DNA of 64,000 nt from Uranotaenia lowii (taxonomy: Eukaryota > Arthropoda > Insecta > Diptera > Culicidae), in assembly GCF_029784155.1 (NCBI RefSeq), contig NC_073692.1:234068503-234132502 (forward strand). The letters are read 5' to 3'. The notes under the pieces are model-generated. The model was not told the origin of the DNA. It ran no database searches and was given only the letters and a program-made list of their open reading frames with translations. Numbering within the stretch: the first letter of the stretch is position 1; each line of letters begins with the position of its first letter. Positions 44,194 to 54,839 of the stretch are shown in pieces. The translations under genes were made by a program, and so were the position numbers.

Positions 44194-46950
44194 ACAAATG
44201 CAGCGTTTTGACATGCACGTTGCATTTGCTATTGCTAAGAGAACTTTGAAAACTAATAAAAACCAGGAAAAAGGCCATTTTACCAAAAATCATCATTTTC
44301 TAAGTCTCAGAATACAAAGTTTTATATAGTATTCTTTTCTAAAAAAAAATATATAAATTTGAAGCCTTAAATGCAACAAAGATGCTTAATTGATTAATAA
44401 AACAATAACCGAAATTAGTTAAAATATCAAGATGAAAATCGTGCCTAGAATTTTTTTTTGATAAATCAAATAGTTTCCATTAATATGTTTTTTTTTTTGT
44501 AAAATAAAAATTGTTTGTAATCACAAAAAACAACTTCTACTTTAATCTTCTTAAGATTAATCAACGTGAGTTTTGTTTGAAACCGAATCAATTTTAACGG
44601 CTTCATCAGTGGATGTTATGTTCCCATAGTGCGAAAATTTCAAGATTTGAAAATAATAGATGAAAAAATACAGGATGCAAATATAGCAATGCAAACCACG
44701 AATGACCAACGATTGTGTTGTGTTGTGATTCGTGCTTGAACAAAAGTTAACCTTGTGATGCAAATACTTTTTAAAATTTCTCCACGTTCATTTTGAACAC
44801 CTGTAATTTTCTTTAAATCTTCTTATAAAAATCTGTAATTTTCAATTCCTAAAATATTCTCACTATAATAACAAAGTATTCACCGAAAAGGCTGTAAAAA
44901 GGAATATCAAAGAAGCATCATTGTACATCATTCGATTATAAATGTTTTCGAAAAAAAAAACGTAAAAAAGCAGTAAGGTCTAAACAAGAAATTATTGTAG
45001 TTTATGTTTTCATGCCTTCTTTGCTAAATGGAATCAAAACAATTATTTGAAGATGTTAAAACCTTGCTGATCAAAAACACTCCGAACTAAGAAATCGTGT
45101 TTTGAAATCAACACTTAATTGAAGCGTTTCTCATTCAGTGTTTTCAACATTGCAGGTACTACGAGAAAGCAACCCTTATCAAAATATTCAAAAACGAATA
45201 AAAACCGATCAAAGTTCCCCCAGTATACAGTATCTTTTGCGTTCGAAAACTCCCAGTGTGCAACGTTTTGCTTTTAAGCTTAGGAGGAGTTGCTAAGAAG
45301 CTGTACTTTTTCTTGGTTCGCTTTAAGCGACGAGCTAAAGAAATCGTAATATTCTAGTTAGACTTGTTTTGAGTAAGTTCATCAGTTTTAGCGGCATATC
45401 TTGCTCGGGCTTGGGACCAATTAGGGGTCATAATTGAAGCTTCAACGGGACTACCGAGCATGTTCATGTCAATATTTTCTGAGACAAAAAAACATTTTCT
45501 AATAGTACTATATGTACATTAAAAGACCATTCCTGACAATATTTCACAGAAGAGTCCATGTAAGCTCTCCCATTCACACGACCACAGCTCAACTTTAATC
45601 AGCGATCAGTTTACCGCCAAACATCACCCATATGTTTGTTTATTGCCCTGCCCAATCTAATAAAACAAACGCGAAGCCCGAAAGTAAACTACAAAATAGC
45701 CTCCGGTTGCCGGCAAAAATAAACGCGAGACGTGACCATTAACTGTTTCCGGAAGAGCTTCATAAAGCACGATGAAACATGGTCACCTAATGGCGTGGCG
45801 TGGCGCTGCTCTTTCTCCCTTGTGCCTCTGTCAGTTAGTGGGTTTTTTTTCTGCTTTCCTCTAATCACCACAAATCGGCCCGTTCTGCGCTGGCCCAGCT
45901 ATAAATTGTCCAGACAAGCCAAGCGAGACCCCATCTTTGGACCCCCGCTCGCCAAACGTTATGTTATTTTCCATAAACGCTGTGAAAAAATCAGATTACA
46001 TTTCTTTTTCACACTTTTTTCTGGGTGCTTCATTATTATTTCCTTCACACCGTGACTTGTCCATCACCCTTGAGAAGACAAATGAAATGAGAAAAAAAAA
46101 ATCATTGGGCAAATGCAAGCGTTAAATATATGTGCCATTATTGGTTAGGTCAGTTCGTTTTCCCTTTGAAAAAAGTAAAACCCTAGGATCGTGTATGGTA
46201 TTTGATCATGATCATCAGCTGACCATCCAGAAATCGTGAGTCTTTGCCTCAGGTAGTAGATCTTTTCTAGACTAGACTAGGTGAAGAAAATGAACAGATC
46301 AAATACTTCAAAGCCGAATCAAAAAATGGATGAATTAAGACACTTCCTTATGGTTATAACCAAAGTGCTTTTTCAAACAGGTATCCATGGTGCAAATGAG
46401 CTCAATAACATTCGAATATTTAGATGGAACGAACGGTTCAATGAGCTTCTTTAAACGAATTTAAATTGATCAGTTTTCAATTTTACATTGAGATTTCTGG
46501 CAGTACATAAAAAACTAAAAGTTTGAGAAATTTTTTTAAAGAAACAAATATATATTGTTTAATTTCAATACAAATGTATGAACAGAAAACATCTTTTTTC
46601 TATACCTTTCAAAATAATGTACAGTGTTGTAGGAAGGATTATTTGATATTTGATTATTTGTATAAACTAATTAAAGTGTTGTTTTAACCAAATTAAGCCA
46701 CACATGACGAATTATGCTCGTACATAGTTACTTTCGCTTATTATTTAAACCTGAAAAAATGATCACTTTTACTTTCTGGCAGTAAGGCTCTCGTTTTATC
46801 ATCATGCTAAATACTCACTCTTATACGCCTTTATGTCTGAATAGTAGAATTGCGGCTCACCAAACCATGCAGCCAACATAGCCCGAAATCAGTCAAATAA
46901 GAAGAGGAGGGGGTAATCGAGAGCAGACACCCAACTTGTCTGACAAACAA
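44194..46950. other. 2.7 kb without a supported gene
   Basis: AT-rich to about 45540, then a moderately GC-rich unique-looking segment to about 46080. ORFs are short and without motifs. Confidence 0.35.
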
Positions 46951-46951
46951 C

Positions 46952-46980
46952 ACATACCTGAAAGCAGAAAAGAAAAAAAC
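46952..46980 (-). promoter_or_regulatory. Possible recursive-splicing (ratchet) site
   Basis: On the minus strand a long pyrimidine run (GTTTTTTTCTTTTCTGCTTT) leads to CAG immediately followed by GTATGT, a 3' splice site fused to a 5' splice site with no exon between. This is the form of ratchet points in long insect introns. It needs a host transcript on the minus strand, which is not otherwise visible. Confidence 0.3.
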
Positions 46981-47031
46981 AATAATTGTTAGTCATTACG
47001 GTTGTTTTTCTTCTATCCTGCTGCAATACAG

Positions 47032-47198
47032 GAACGCTAATCGTCGTGATTCCGGTAGCAGCAAAGACAAAACATTGTTGTTTACGCTCTGTGCAGTCAC
47101 AGTTGTTGTCGAAAACGCCCCCGGGTTCTGTTTCGAGCAATTCGAGAAGAAACTGAGCAATACCAACGACAACGACAATAGATGTGGAACAGTAGTTG
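47032..47198 (+). CDS. Possible internal coding exon of an unidentified gene
   Basis: A strong 3' splice site (TTGTTTTTCTTCTATCCTGC then AATACAG) precedes 47032 and GTAAGT follows 47198, giving a 167-base exon. One frame is open throughout: NANRRDSGSSKDK, then a hydrophobic stretch TLLFTLCAVTVVV, then FEQFEKKLSNTNDN. I do not recognise it. It would need phase 2 input, so it does not join directly to the candidate exon at 28747. A minus-strand frame of 93 codons covers the same DNA, which weakens the coding call. Confidence 0.3.
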
Positions 47199-49470
47199 GT
47201 AAGTTTGACTCGGGAACAAAATGTAGGTTAGGAGTTGCAGCTTGCAAAACAATGTAGATAAATAAATTCAGTCTCAAGGCTGTTCGTTATTTTTTTTCGC
47301 GTTTAAAACTACCCCTTGAAGTTGCGCAACCTCTCGATGACAGTTTCATTATAGTGCTTACGAAATGTCGATGAGACAATCTTTTCTAACGTTATACAAG
47401 GAAAGTGCAAACTTAATGTTTAGCTTATGTCTGATTAATAAAAGTTATCAAATATTGTTAAAGATTACATAGGAGTAGGGTGGATGTTCCTTATTTGCCA
47501 TGTGTACCTTATGTTAACATATCGTTCGATTTCGACTGTTTTTGACGTAATTTTTCACTTATCACAATTATAAAAAAAATGATAATGTAACGAATCATGT
47601 GAACTTTCATTTAACAAACAAATTAGTTTTCTAACTCAAAGGATTTTTCGTAAAATCCGGATTGTTTCAAAGTATGTCTAAATTGAATGGAATTGGTAAA
47701 ATAATTCTTAAAAAATACCTTTTTAGTAATGGAAGATAAAAGTTGAATTTGTCAACCGTTTTTTTTTAATTTTTCGTCGGATTGTTTTTTTATCATGATT
47801 TTAATAAAAAGTATGTTATAACCAAGATGTTTTCGTGTAATAACTAAAAAAAGCTTATGTCCACAATTAGGGATACTTTTTCAATGTGTTCCTAATTATG
47901 GATATAGTTAAAGTTTTCCAAGTAAAGTTGTAAAAAACAAATTGTGTTTTAACTTAATTTTCAACGATCTGTTAAAATAAACTGTTTTGAATTTATAAAC
48001 ATATTCGATTTTTTCTTTATTTTAGTGTTTTTAAATGCTAAAAATGTTGAAAACATATTTTTGCCAGGTTGTAAACAACGTTGTAAACAGAAAAGGGAAC
48101 CATCAAGTTACAGAGAGCTTCTCAGCAAAAACAGAATCGAAAGAAAAAATTAAAAAAAGTCTAAATAAATTACTTTGTAAACCTCATCTGGGGCATAATG
48201 CAACACTTTTAACCAATGGCTTCTAAAAACCTTATTATGAATTGCAACAAGCTTTGTTTTTAATGAAAAAGTTTGAAAAATGATAGTTTTTGATATATTT
48301 ATGATTTAGTTACGTATAAAGTACGATCTGCAGTTATTTTTGATTTTGTTTGAATTAAATAATATATATTTTTTCTGTCAATGATTTTTTTTAAGAGAAA
48401 GCATAAAGGTGCTGCATACCTTTAGGGGTAATAAATTCAACAAAAAAAATTAAAATCATATTCCAGCATATGGAAACTAGATCTAAACTGTGAATCATTG
48501 ATTTTCATGTTGATGCATTTTAGCCCAAACTGGTTACGGAATTTAAAAAAAAAATTGTTTAAAAAATTAGATGATTGTCCGTAAAATATTTATACACCAA
48601 CAGTATTGATATAGGAGAACAAAAGCAATATAAAGTTTGTAGGGGATATCATGAAGCCAATGTGTAAAGTTTTTTACGGCATTGAAAAATGTAAAAATTC
48701 CGATTTTTTTAAATTTTCTATGTGGATCAAAAACTTCAAAAAACTATCTCACTATGTGAGAAACTATGGCGTCATCATTAAACTATGGCGTCATTCATTT
48801 AATTTTCTAAGGAAAAGGTAAAGTTTGAATTTTAATAAGCTCAACATCCACAACTTTCTTCAAAACTAGCGTAAAGGAATGTTGTGTAGGATTGTAATAG
48901 TTCTTATTTCTCTGTTTATATTCCAAAAATATTATAAAATTTATAAAAAGGTGAGTTTTGAGATTTTTCCCATTAAAGTATCAAAAAACAGACCCATACG
49001 CAAAATCACGAACAAATACTGTAATATTGGGTACGCGAATACATTTCTTCTCATATGTTAACATTAGGAACAATTAATACCAAATTATGAACATCGACAC
49101 ACTTTAAAAAACAAGATATTTTTCGTAAATTAAAGCTGGAAATGATTATTTCAAACCATAAAAGAGGTCAGAAAAAATTTGGAATTTAGTTACCAAAAAA
49201 TTGTATTTCTAAGAATTAAAGATTTGGCCTACTAATATCAAATATTAAAACCTCTGACAAAATATTGCCAAATTAGGCTCACTTGCTCTACTGTTATTTT
49301 GTTGAAGCCTCATTTAGAACGAAAAAAGGCAATAAATCTATATGACTCGAACTGTATTTTCTCGAAACGATATCTCAGGAACAGTTGAAGCTCGATTAAT
49401 GAAATTTTCTGACTTTTCCTAAAATAAAATACTCTACAATTTCTCATTTTCAGATTTATGAATAGGGTTA
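47199..49470. other. AT-rich, no gene recognised
   Basis: Short ORFs only. A minor direct repeat AAACTATGGCGTCAT occurs twice near 48762-48796. Confidence 0.4.
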
Positions 49471-50530
49471 CCAAAGTCATACAGAGAAAAGGACAATTTA
49501 CCGGTTAGGGTCATATAGATAATTGAGTTCTGATTTTTATGGTCCTCAAAAATGGGGTTTTTTCATCAAAGATAATTCAATTTGTTGAAGTTGTATTGAA
49601 ACACTTTCGATTGGTATTATCAGATAGATTGAGTGCTCATATTGAAATAATAAAAGTGCTAGGTTTGACAGATCAAAGCTGGTACTTGAAAAGCTCGAGA
49701 ATAAAATTTCAATGTTTTTATAGCTATATTATCATGAGGATCAAGGCATTTTGATGAAAAAAATAGCCGTTTTGTTAAATTGCATTCATTTTCAACTGAT
49801 AGTGATGAATTTATAACGACAAGATTGATAAGGTGACCCATTCAATATAAAATCATAAAATCATAGGACCAAATCTGAGGTATATCGACTACTTTATTTT
49901 AAACTTTTTGTAATACTGATCACAACTACTCCGAAGTGTTAAACTTTATTTTTAAATAATATTATAAGAAATCAAATACAACACTTTAATCTACTTAAGG
50001 ATTTTAATTCCGAACATTTAATCCAGTTTTTGTTGAAATAGGGCTCAGTGAATTTCTGAGTTTTCTCGTTGAATGTTTTTTTTTGCGGTTCTCAATGTGA
50101 TAAAAATATCCCAAAAAAAAATAAATTAAGTATGGGAGAGTGGGGAATCATGGGCCACTTTTTTTCGTTGTTCCATAACTTCTTTATTATAAAAGATAAA
50201 ATTAAAATAAAAAATGGTTTGGTTTTCTTCATTTTTAAGGTATCAAATGGTTTTTTTTTAATTTTTAATAAGTTATTTCCCCCAAATTCTGACTGATTTA
50301 AAAAAAGCCATATTTTTTGGATTTTGAAAAATGGTGGGGAATCGTGGGCCACTTAATCAAAATTGACCAAATAACATGTAAAGTTCATGAGTTGACCCAA
50401 AACGGTAATTTCATAATTCATTTCGTTATTTTAAAGCAATTTCAGATGATGAAATAAAAAAGAGAGCTGTATATGATCGAATAGATTCCAAAACCTGGCT
50501 CGCGAAAGTTTTGGCAAAATTCCTTATATA

Positions 50531-53500
50531 CCTACCTACCTACCTAAGGGTCCAGCGCCGATTGACCGGCGCATAGGGCTGAGATAAAAGATCTCCACTG
50601 CTGGCGATCCGGAGCCAGCGTCTTCACTTGCTGCCAGCCAAGGTTCTCGTCAACTGTGCGAATTTCAGCGGCTAAACTACGCCGCCACGAGCTTTTGGGC
50701 CTGCCTCTTCTTCGATGCCCATCTGGATTCCAGTCAAGCGCCTCTCTGCAAATCTCGTTTTCATCTCTTCGCAGCTTGTGCCCAATCCATCTCCACTTAC
50801 GTTCCCGAATCTCGATTTCTAGCGCCTTTTGATGACACCGGCGATGAAGTTCAACGTTTGAGATCCAGTTGCCAGGCCACCAAGCGCGGATGATGTTCCG
50901 CAGGCAGCGATTCACAAAAACTTGCAGTTTTCGCGTCGTCACCGCATATGTGCACCAAGTTTCACACCCGTACAGCAATACGGATTTGACGTTTGAGTTG
51001 AAGATTCGGATCTTAGTTCGTAGAGAGATCTGGCGTGACCGCCAGATGTTTCGGAGACTCGCAAACGCAAATCGGGCTTTTCTGATCCGGGTTTCGATGT
51101 CCTTCTTGGTACCACCATCAGGCGTAATCTGGCTACCAAGATACTGGAAGCACTCCACTGTCTCAACCTGTTGTCCAGCTACCACGAAATTGGAACGATT
51201 TTCTGTATTGATTTCCATCGACTTGGTCTTTCCGACATTGATTTTGAGACCTGCTGCCTTGGAGCTTTCGGTGAGGTCGTCGAGTTTGCTCTGCATGTCT
51301 TGTTGTGTTTGGGCGAGCAAAACAATATCGTCTGCCAGGTCAAGGTCGTTCAGTTGCTCAATGGTTGAAGGATTCCACGGCAATCCTCGGTTTGGTCTAC
51401 AGTCAATCGATCCAGTCAAGATCTCATCCATTACGATGAGAAAAAGCAGCGGTGACAAAATACATCCTTGTCTCACTCCAGCAGTTACCGGGATTGGTTC
51501 GGACAAGACACCGTCGTGCAAGACCTTGCACGAAAATGCCTCGTACTGTGCTTCGATGAGATGGACTAGTTTCTCTGGGATCCCTCGTCGTCTAAGAGCA
51601 GCCCAGATGTTTTCGTGGTTCAGTCGGTCAAATGCTTTTTCGAAATCAACGAACACCAGCAGAAGAGAGTCCTGGAATTCGTTGATTTGTTCCAGTATGA
51701 TTCGTAGCGTTGTGATGTGGTCCACACATGATCGTCCGGATCGGAATCCAGCTTGTTGCCGTCGGAGTGTAGCGTCGATTTTCTCCTGGATCCTGTTCAG
51801 GATCACTTTGCAGAGTACTTTAAGGGTTGTACAGATCAAAGTTATGCCACGCCAGTTACCGCACTCTGTTAGGTCTCCTTTCTTTGGGACCTTTACGAGG
51901 ATACCCTGCATCCAGTCGGCCGGGAATGTTGAAGTGTCCCAAATGTCAGCGAAAAGACGGTGCAACATTTGTGCTGACAAGGCAGGGTCGGCTTTGAGCA
52001 TTTCAGCAGGAATGCAATCGATTCCAGGCGCTTTGTTGGATTTCATGTCCTTGATTGCCGCTTCTATTTCAGCCAGCGTGGGCGCTTCCGAGTTGACGCC
52101 ATTAATGCGACTTACTGTGGGCGCCTCGAGCTGCGGGTTCTGTTGGCCATTGCTATTTGTAACTCGGAAAAGTTGATCAAAATGCTCAGTCCAACGCTTG
52201 AGCTGATCTGTTCGATCTGTCATCAGCTGACCTGCTCGGTTTTTCAGCGGCATTCTTGCATTAGTCCTTGCACCACTAAGGCGGCGAGAAATATCATATA
52301 ATAATCGGATATCTCCAATGGCGGCGGCTCTTTCTCCCTCTTCGGCTAGGGAGTTTGTCCAGGCTCTCTTGTCTCGTCTACAAGCTCGTTTAACTGCCTT
52401 TTCCAGCTCCGCATATCGTAAGCGGGCGGCTGCTTTGGCTGACCCGGTACATGCCTGCTCAATTCCGACTTTCGCCTTTCTCCGATCATCGATCATCCTC
52501 CAGGTTTCATCCGACATCCATTCACTTCGTCTTCCACAAACTTTACCGAGAGTACCATGGCTCGTCGTGATAAAGGCATTCTTGATTCCACACCACTGTT
52601 CTTCGACTGTTCCGTCTGTCGGCAGCTCCAAGGCTCGGGATTCTAGCTGTTCAACGTATGCCCTTTTCACCTCTGGATTCTCCAACCGGCGGACGTCGTA
52701 TCGACACCCGACTTTCTCCTCGCGCCGTTGGACACGCGCAACTCTCAGTCGTATCTCGCCAAGGACGAGGTGATGGTCAGATGCAATGTCTGCGCTTCGT
52801 TTGTTGCGGACATCAAGGAGGCTCCTTCTCCATTTTCGGCTGATGCAGATGTGGTCAATTTGATTTTCTGTTCGGCCATCTCGGGATACCCAAGTGACCT
52901 TATGTGCTGGTCGATGGGGGAAGAGCGATCCACCGATCACCATGTTGTTGTTGCCACAAAATTCTACAAACAGCTCTCCGTTTTCGCTCATCTGTCCTAG
53001 GCCATGGCGCCCCATGATGCGCTCAAAGTCCTGATTATCGGAGCCAATCTTTGCGTTGAAGTCGCCTAAGTGGATTTGAATGTCACCCTTCGGAATTCTC
53101 TCAACCACGCTGTTCAATTGACTGTAAAACTGCTCTTTCTCCTGCAAATCGGCAACGTCAGTTGGCGCATAACACTGGACCATTGTAAGGTTTCTAACCC
53201 GTGTTCTGAATCTGGCTACGATTATTCTTTCGTTTATCGGTTCCCATCTTATGAGGGCCGCATGGGCCTGCGGGCTTAACAGGAAACCAACTCCTCGTTC
53301 CCGAGTAGCATGTTCTCCTCGTATGCCAGAGTAAAGCAGTACTTGCCCGGACTGTGTCTTGTGTTCTCCAGTGTTAGGCCAACGGACTTCGCTCAGTCCC
53401 AATATCTCTAGCTTGAGGCGGCTAGCTTCTCTAGCAAGTTGAGCTAGCTTTCCTGGCTGGGCAAGGGTCAAAACATTCCAAGTTCCAATTCTAGTCCGTG

Positions 53501-53950
53501 TTTTCATGCTAAAAGTCGTTGCCAAAGTTCCAATTCGGTTATTTCTTCTCTCAGTTTCTGTAACAATATAAGGTATCAGGAGCAGTAGGTTGTTAGCCTA
53601 AAGTCCCTATCCCGCGATGGGGCTGCCATCTTGGACTTAGCTGGCGGGAGCCGCATTTCATAAATTCAGCCGCTTGCTGCAAGACAGACGCTGTTTGAGC
53701 CGCCCCTGACCTGGAGAACAGACGCTCGGTTGTTGTTGCACGCCGCCCCTGACCTGGGGAACAGACGCGTGCGGCCACCTTCTCAGTCTGCATGCGACCA
53801 AAGCATCCACCGGGGTTGGGTACCCGATCTCCGCTTAGGTTACTCGCATCCCAGCCGGCACCACGGGGAGGTAGAGATAGGAGTTGTGAATAAGAGGTGA
53901 TATGACCACTATGGGGTCTCGTGTTGCACATTATCCACCGTTTACCAGCC
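50531..53950 (-). mobile_element. Full-length RTE-type LINE with 14-bp target duplication
   Basis: AAATTCCTTATATA occurs at 50517-50530 and 53951-53964, flanking 3,420 bp. On the minus strand the element ends in a tandem (TAGG)n tail of four units, as RTE elements use short tandem repeats rather than poly(A). The host MITE at 8.1 kb shows the uninterrupted site as AAATTTTTATATAGGATGG, which confirms the boundaries. Confidence 0.92.
50544..53525 (-). CDS. RTE-type LINE ORF2: endonuclease plus reverse transcriptase
   Basis: An unbroken frame of 993 codons on the minus strand, the usual RTE length. It nicks target DNA and reverse-transcribes element RNA there. Endonuclease blocks: IGTWNVLTL at 13-21, SEVRW 45-49, GDFNAKIG 154-161, IDHICIS 223-229 and SDHHLVLGE 249-257 (catalytic Asp-His). 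RT blocks: KAPGIDCIPAEML 498-510, NWRGITL 557-563, AGFRSGRSC 592-600, VFVDFEKAFDRLNHE 624-638, GVRQGCILSPLLF 683-695 and LADDIVLL 730-737 with the catalytic Asp pair. The C-terminus has WRWIGHKLRRDENEIC, common in this clade. The true start could be Met1 or Met7. All key residues I can check are present, so it may be functional. Resembles mosquito RTE elements of the JAM1 type; name not asserted. Confidence 0.93.
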   Translation of the reverse strand: MATTFSMKTRTRIGTWNVLTLAQPGKLAQLAREASRLKLEILGLSEVRWPNTGEHKTQSGQVLLYSGIRGEHATRERGVGFLLSPQAHAALIRWEPINERIIVARFRTRVRNLTMVQCYAPTDVADLQEKEQFYSQLNSVVERIPKGDIQIHLGDFNAKIGSDNQDFERIMGRHGLGQMSENGELFVEFCGNNNMVIGGSLFPHRPAHKVTWVSRDGRTENQIDHICISRKWRRSLLDVRNKRSADIASDHHLVLGEIRLRVARVQRREEKVGCRYDVRRLENPEVKRAYVEQLESRALELPTDGTVEEQWCGIKNAFITTSHGTLGKVCGRRSEWMSDETWRMIDDRRKAKVGIEQACTGSAKAAARLRYAELEKAVKRACRRDKRAWTNSLAEEGERAAAIGDIRLLYDISRRLSGARTNARMPLKNRAGQLMTDRTDQLKRWTEHFDQLFRVTNSNGQQNPQLEAPTVSRINGVNSEAPTLAEIEAAIKDMKSNKAPGIDCIPAEMLKADPALSAQMLHRLFADIWDTSTFPADWMQGILVKVPKKGDLTECGNWRGITLICTTLKVLCKVILNRIQEKIDATLRRQQAGFRSGRSCVDHITTLRIILEQINEFQDSLLLVFVDFEKAFDRLNHENIWAALRRRGIPEKLVHLIEAQYEAFSCKVLHDGVLSEPIPVTAGVRQGCILSPLLFLIVMDEILTGSIDCRPNRGLPWNPSTIEQLNDLDLADDIVLLAQTQQDMQSKLDDLTESSKAAGLKINVGKTKSMEINTENRSNFVVAGQQVETVECFQYLGSQITPDGGTKKDIETRIRKARFAFASLRNIWRSRQISLRTKIRIFNSNVKSVLLYGCETWCTYAVTTRKLQVFVNRCLRNIIRAWWPGNWISNVELHRRCHQKALEIEIRERKWRWIGHKLRRDENEICREALDWNPDGHRRRGRPKSSWRRSLAAEIRTVDENLGWQQVKTLAPDRQQWRSFISALCAGQSALDP

Positions 53951-53952
53951 AA
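53593..53952 (-). CDS. Small 5' ORF of the RTE LINE (possible ORF1)
   Basis: 119 codons beginning at the very 5' end of the element (MAGKRWIMCNTRPHSGHIT), separated from ORF2 by 67 bases. Its first two codons lie partly in or next to the target duplication junction. Basic and Gly/Ser-rich, with no recognised domain. Some RTE elements carry a short upstream ORF; whether this one is translated is unknown. Confidence 0.35.
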   Translation of the reverse strand: MAGKRWIMCNTRPHSGHITSYSQLLSLPPRGAGWDASNLSGDRVPNPGGCFGRMQTEKVAARVCSPGQGRRATTTERLFSRSGAAQTASVLQQAAEFMKCGSRQLSPRWQPHRGIGTLG

Positions 53953-54839
53953 ATTCCTTATATAGGATGGACAAAATATTTTTCATAAATAAGAAAACTT
54001 TACAGATAATGAAAACGTATTTTAAGTTCTAAATGTGTATAAAAACATAAAAATATAGGTGGTTTAAGATGTGTGGCCCACGATTCTCCACAAGCTATGA
54101 TGTGCAAATTGGTTGCGTTTGTGTGACTTATTGATGTTTCATCAAAAATTCCTTTTTCATGTGAAAGATCATAACAAAACTAAGATCATAAGTGTATTAG
54201 CATATTTTTGTTATGAGCTTTAGGTTCCCCATCAATGCAATTAGCAGGTGTTTTTTTAATTATGTTAGTAAATTTTTCTAACTTTTTTCAGCTTCATAAA
54301 TAAAAGAAGCATATAATGCGTATTTACGTCAACAACATATAGAAATATATGCTCACGCAAAGCAACGACGATGACAGTTGGTTTGAGATTTTTATCTCAA
54401 CACACATCTGAGATATTAAAAGTGGCCCACGTTTCCCCATGGCCCACGATACCCCACTCTCCCCTAATATTCCATTGGTTTTCACGTTTTAATAGATTAA
54501 ATAATTTATCTACCTAGTTTTTTTTAAATACAAGCTAATTTATCAGTAAAATAAATCAATGGTTTTCAAGAAGCAAATCAATGATGAATCAGTTTTAATT
54601 ATATTTCTATTCATGACATATGACATCGGAATTGAAACCAAAAACTTGTTTACTTCAAATGAACCTTTAAATCAGCAAAAGTTTAGCTGAAACAGTGAAA
54701 TTTCTTTATTTTAATCGGGATGGTGATTGGTATAATTTATGAAAATCGGTTCAGTAATTTTGAAGATACAGCAGAAATAGTAATCCGGGTCTATATGACC
54801 CTGACCGGCTAATTGACCTTTTTAAACCGTATAGTTTTC

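Larger units (their letters stand above)
50133..54464 (+). mobile_element. GGGAGAGTGGGG-family MITE interrupted by a LINE
   Basis: TA at 50131-50132 and 54465-54466. Both ends and the internal order match 7753-8663. Removing the LINE and one target copy leaves about 898 bp, close to the 911 bp of the intact copy. Confidence 0.85.
49475..54838. mobile_element. Outer inverted-repeat element containing two nested insertions
   Basis: Left end AAAAGGACAATTTACCGGTT then AGGGTCATATAGA (49487-49519); right end, read on the minus strand, AAAAAGGTCAATTAGCCGGT then CAGGGTCATATAGA (54791-54824). The match continues weakly outward over about ten more bases each side. Without the nested MITE the element would be about 1 kb. 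No ORF of its own. Target duplication not resolved. Confidence 0.55.

Noticed and set aside
50869..52176. 435-codon plus-strand ORF
   Set aside because: Antisense shadow of the RTE ORF2, which has all catalytic motifs on the minus strand.
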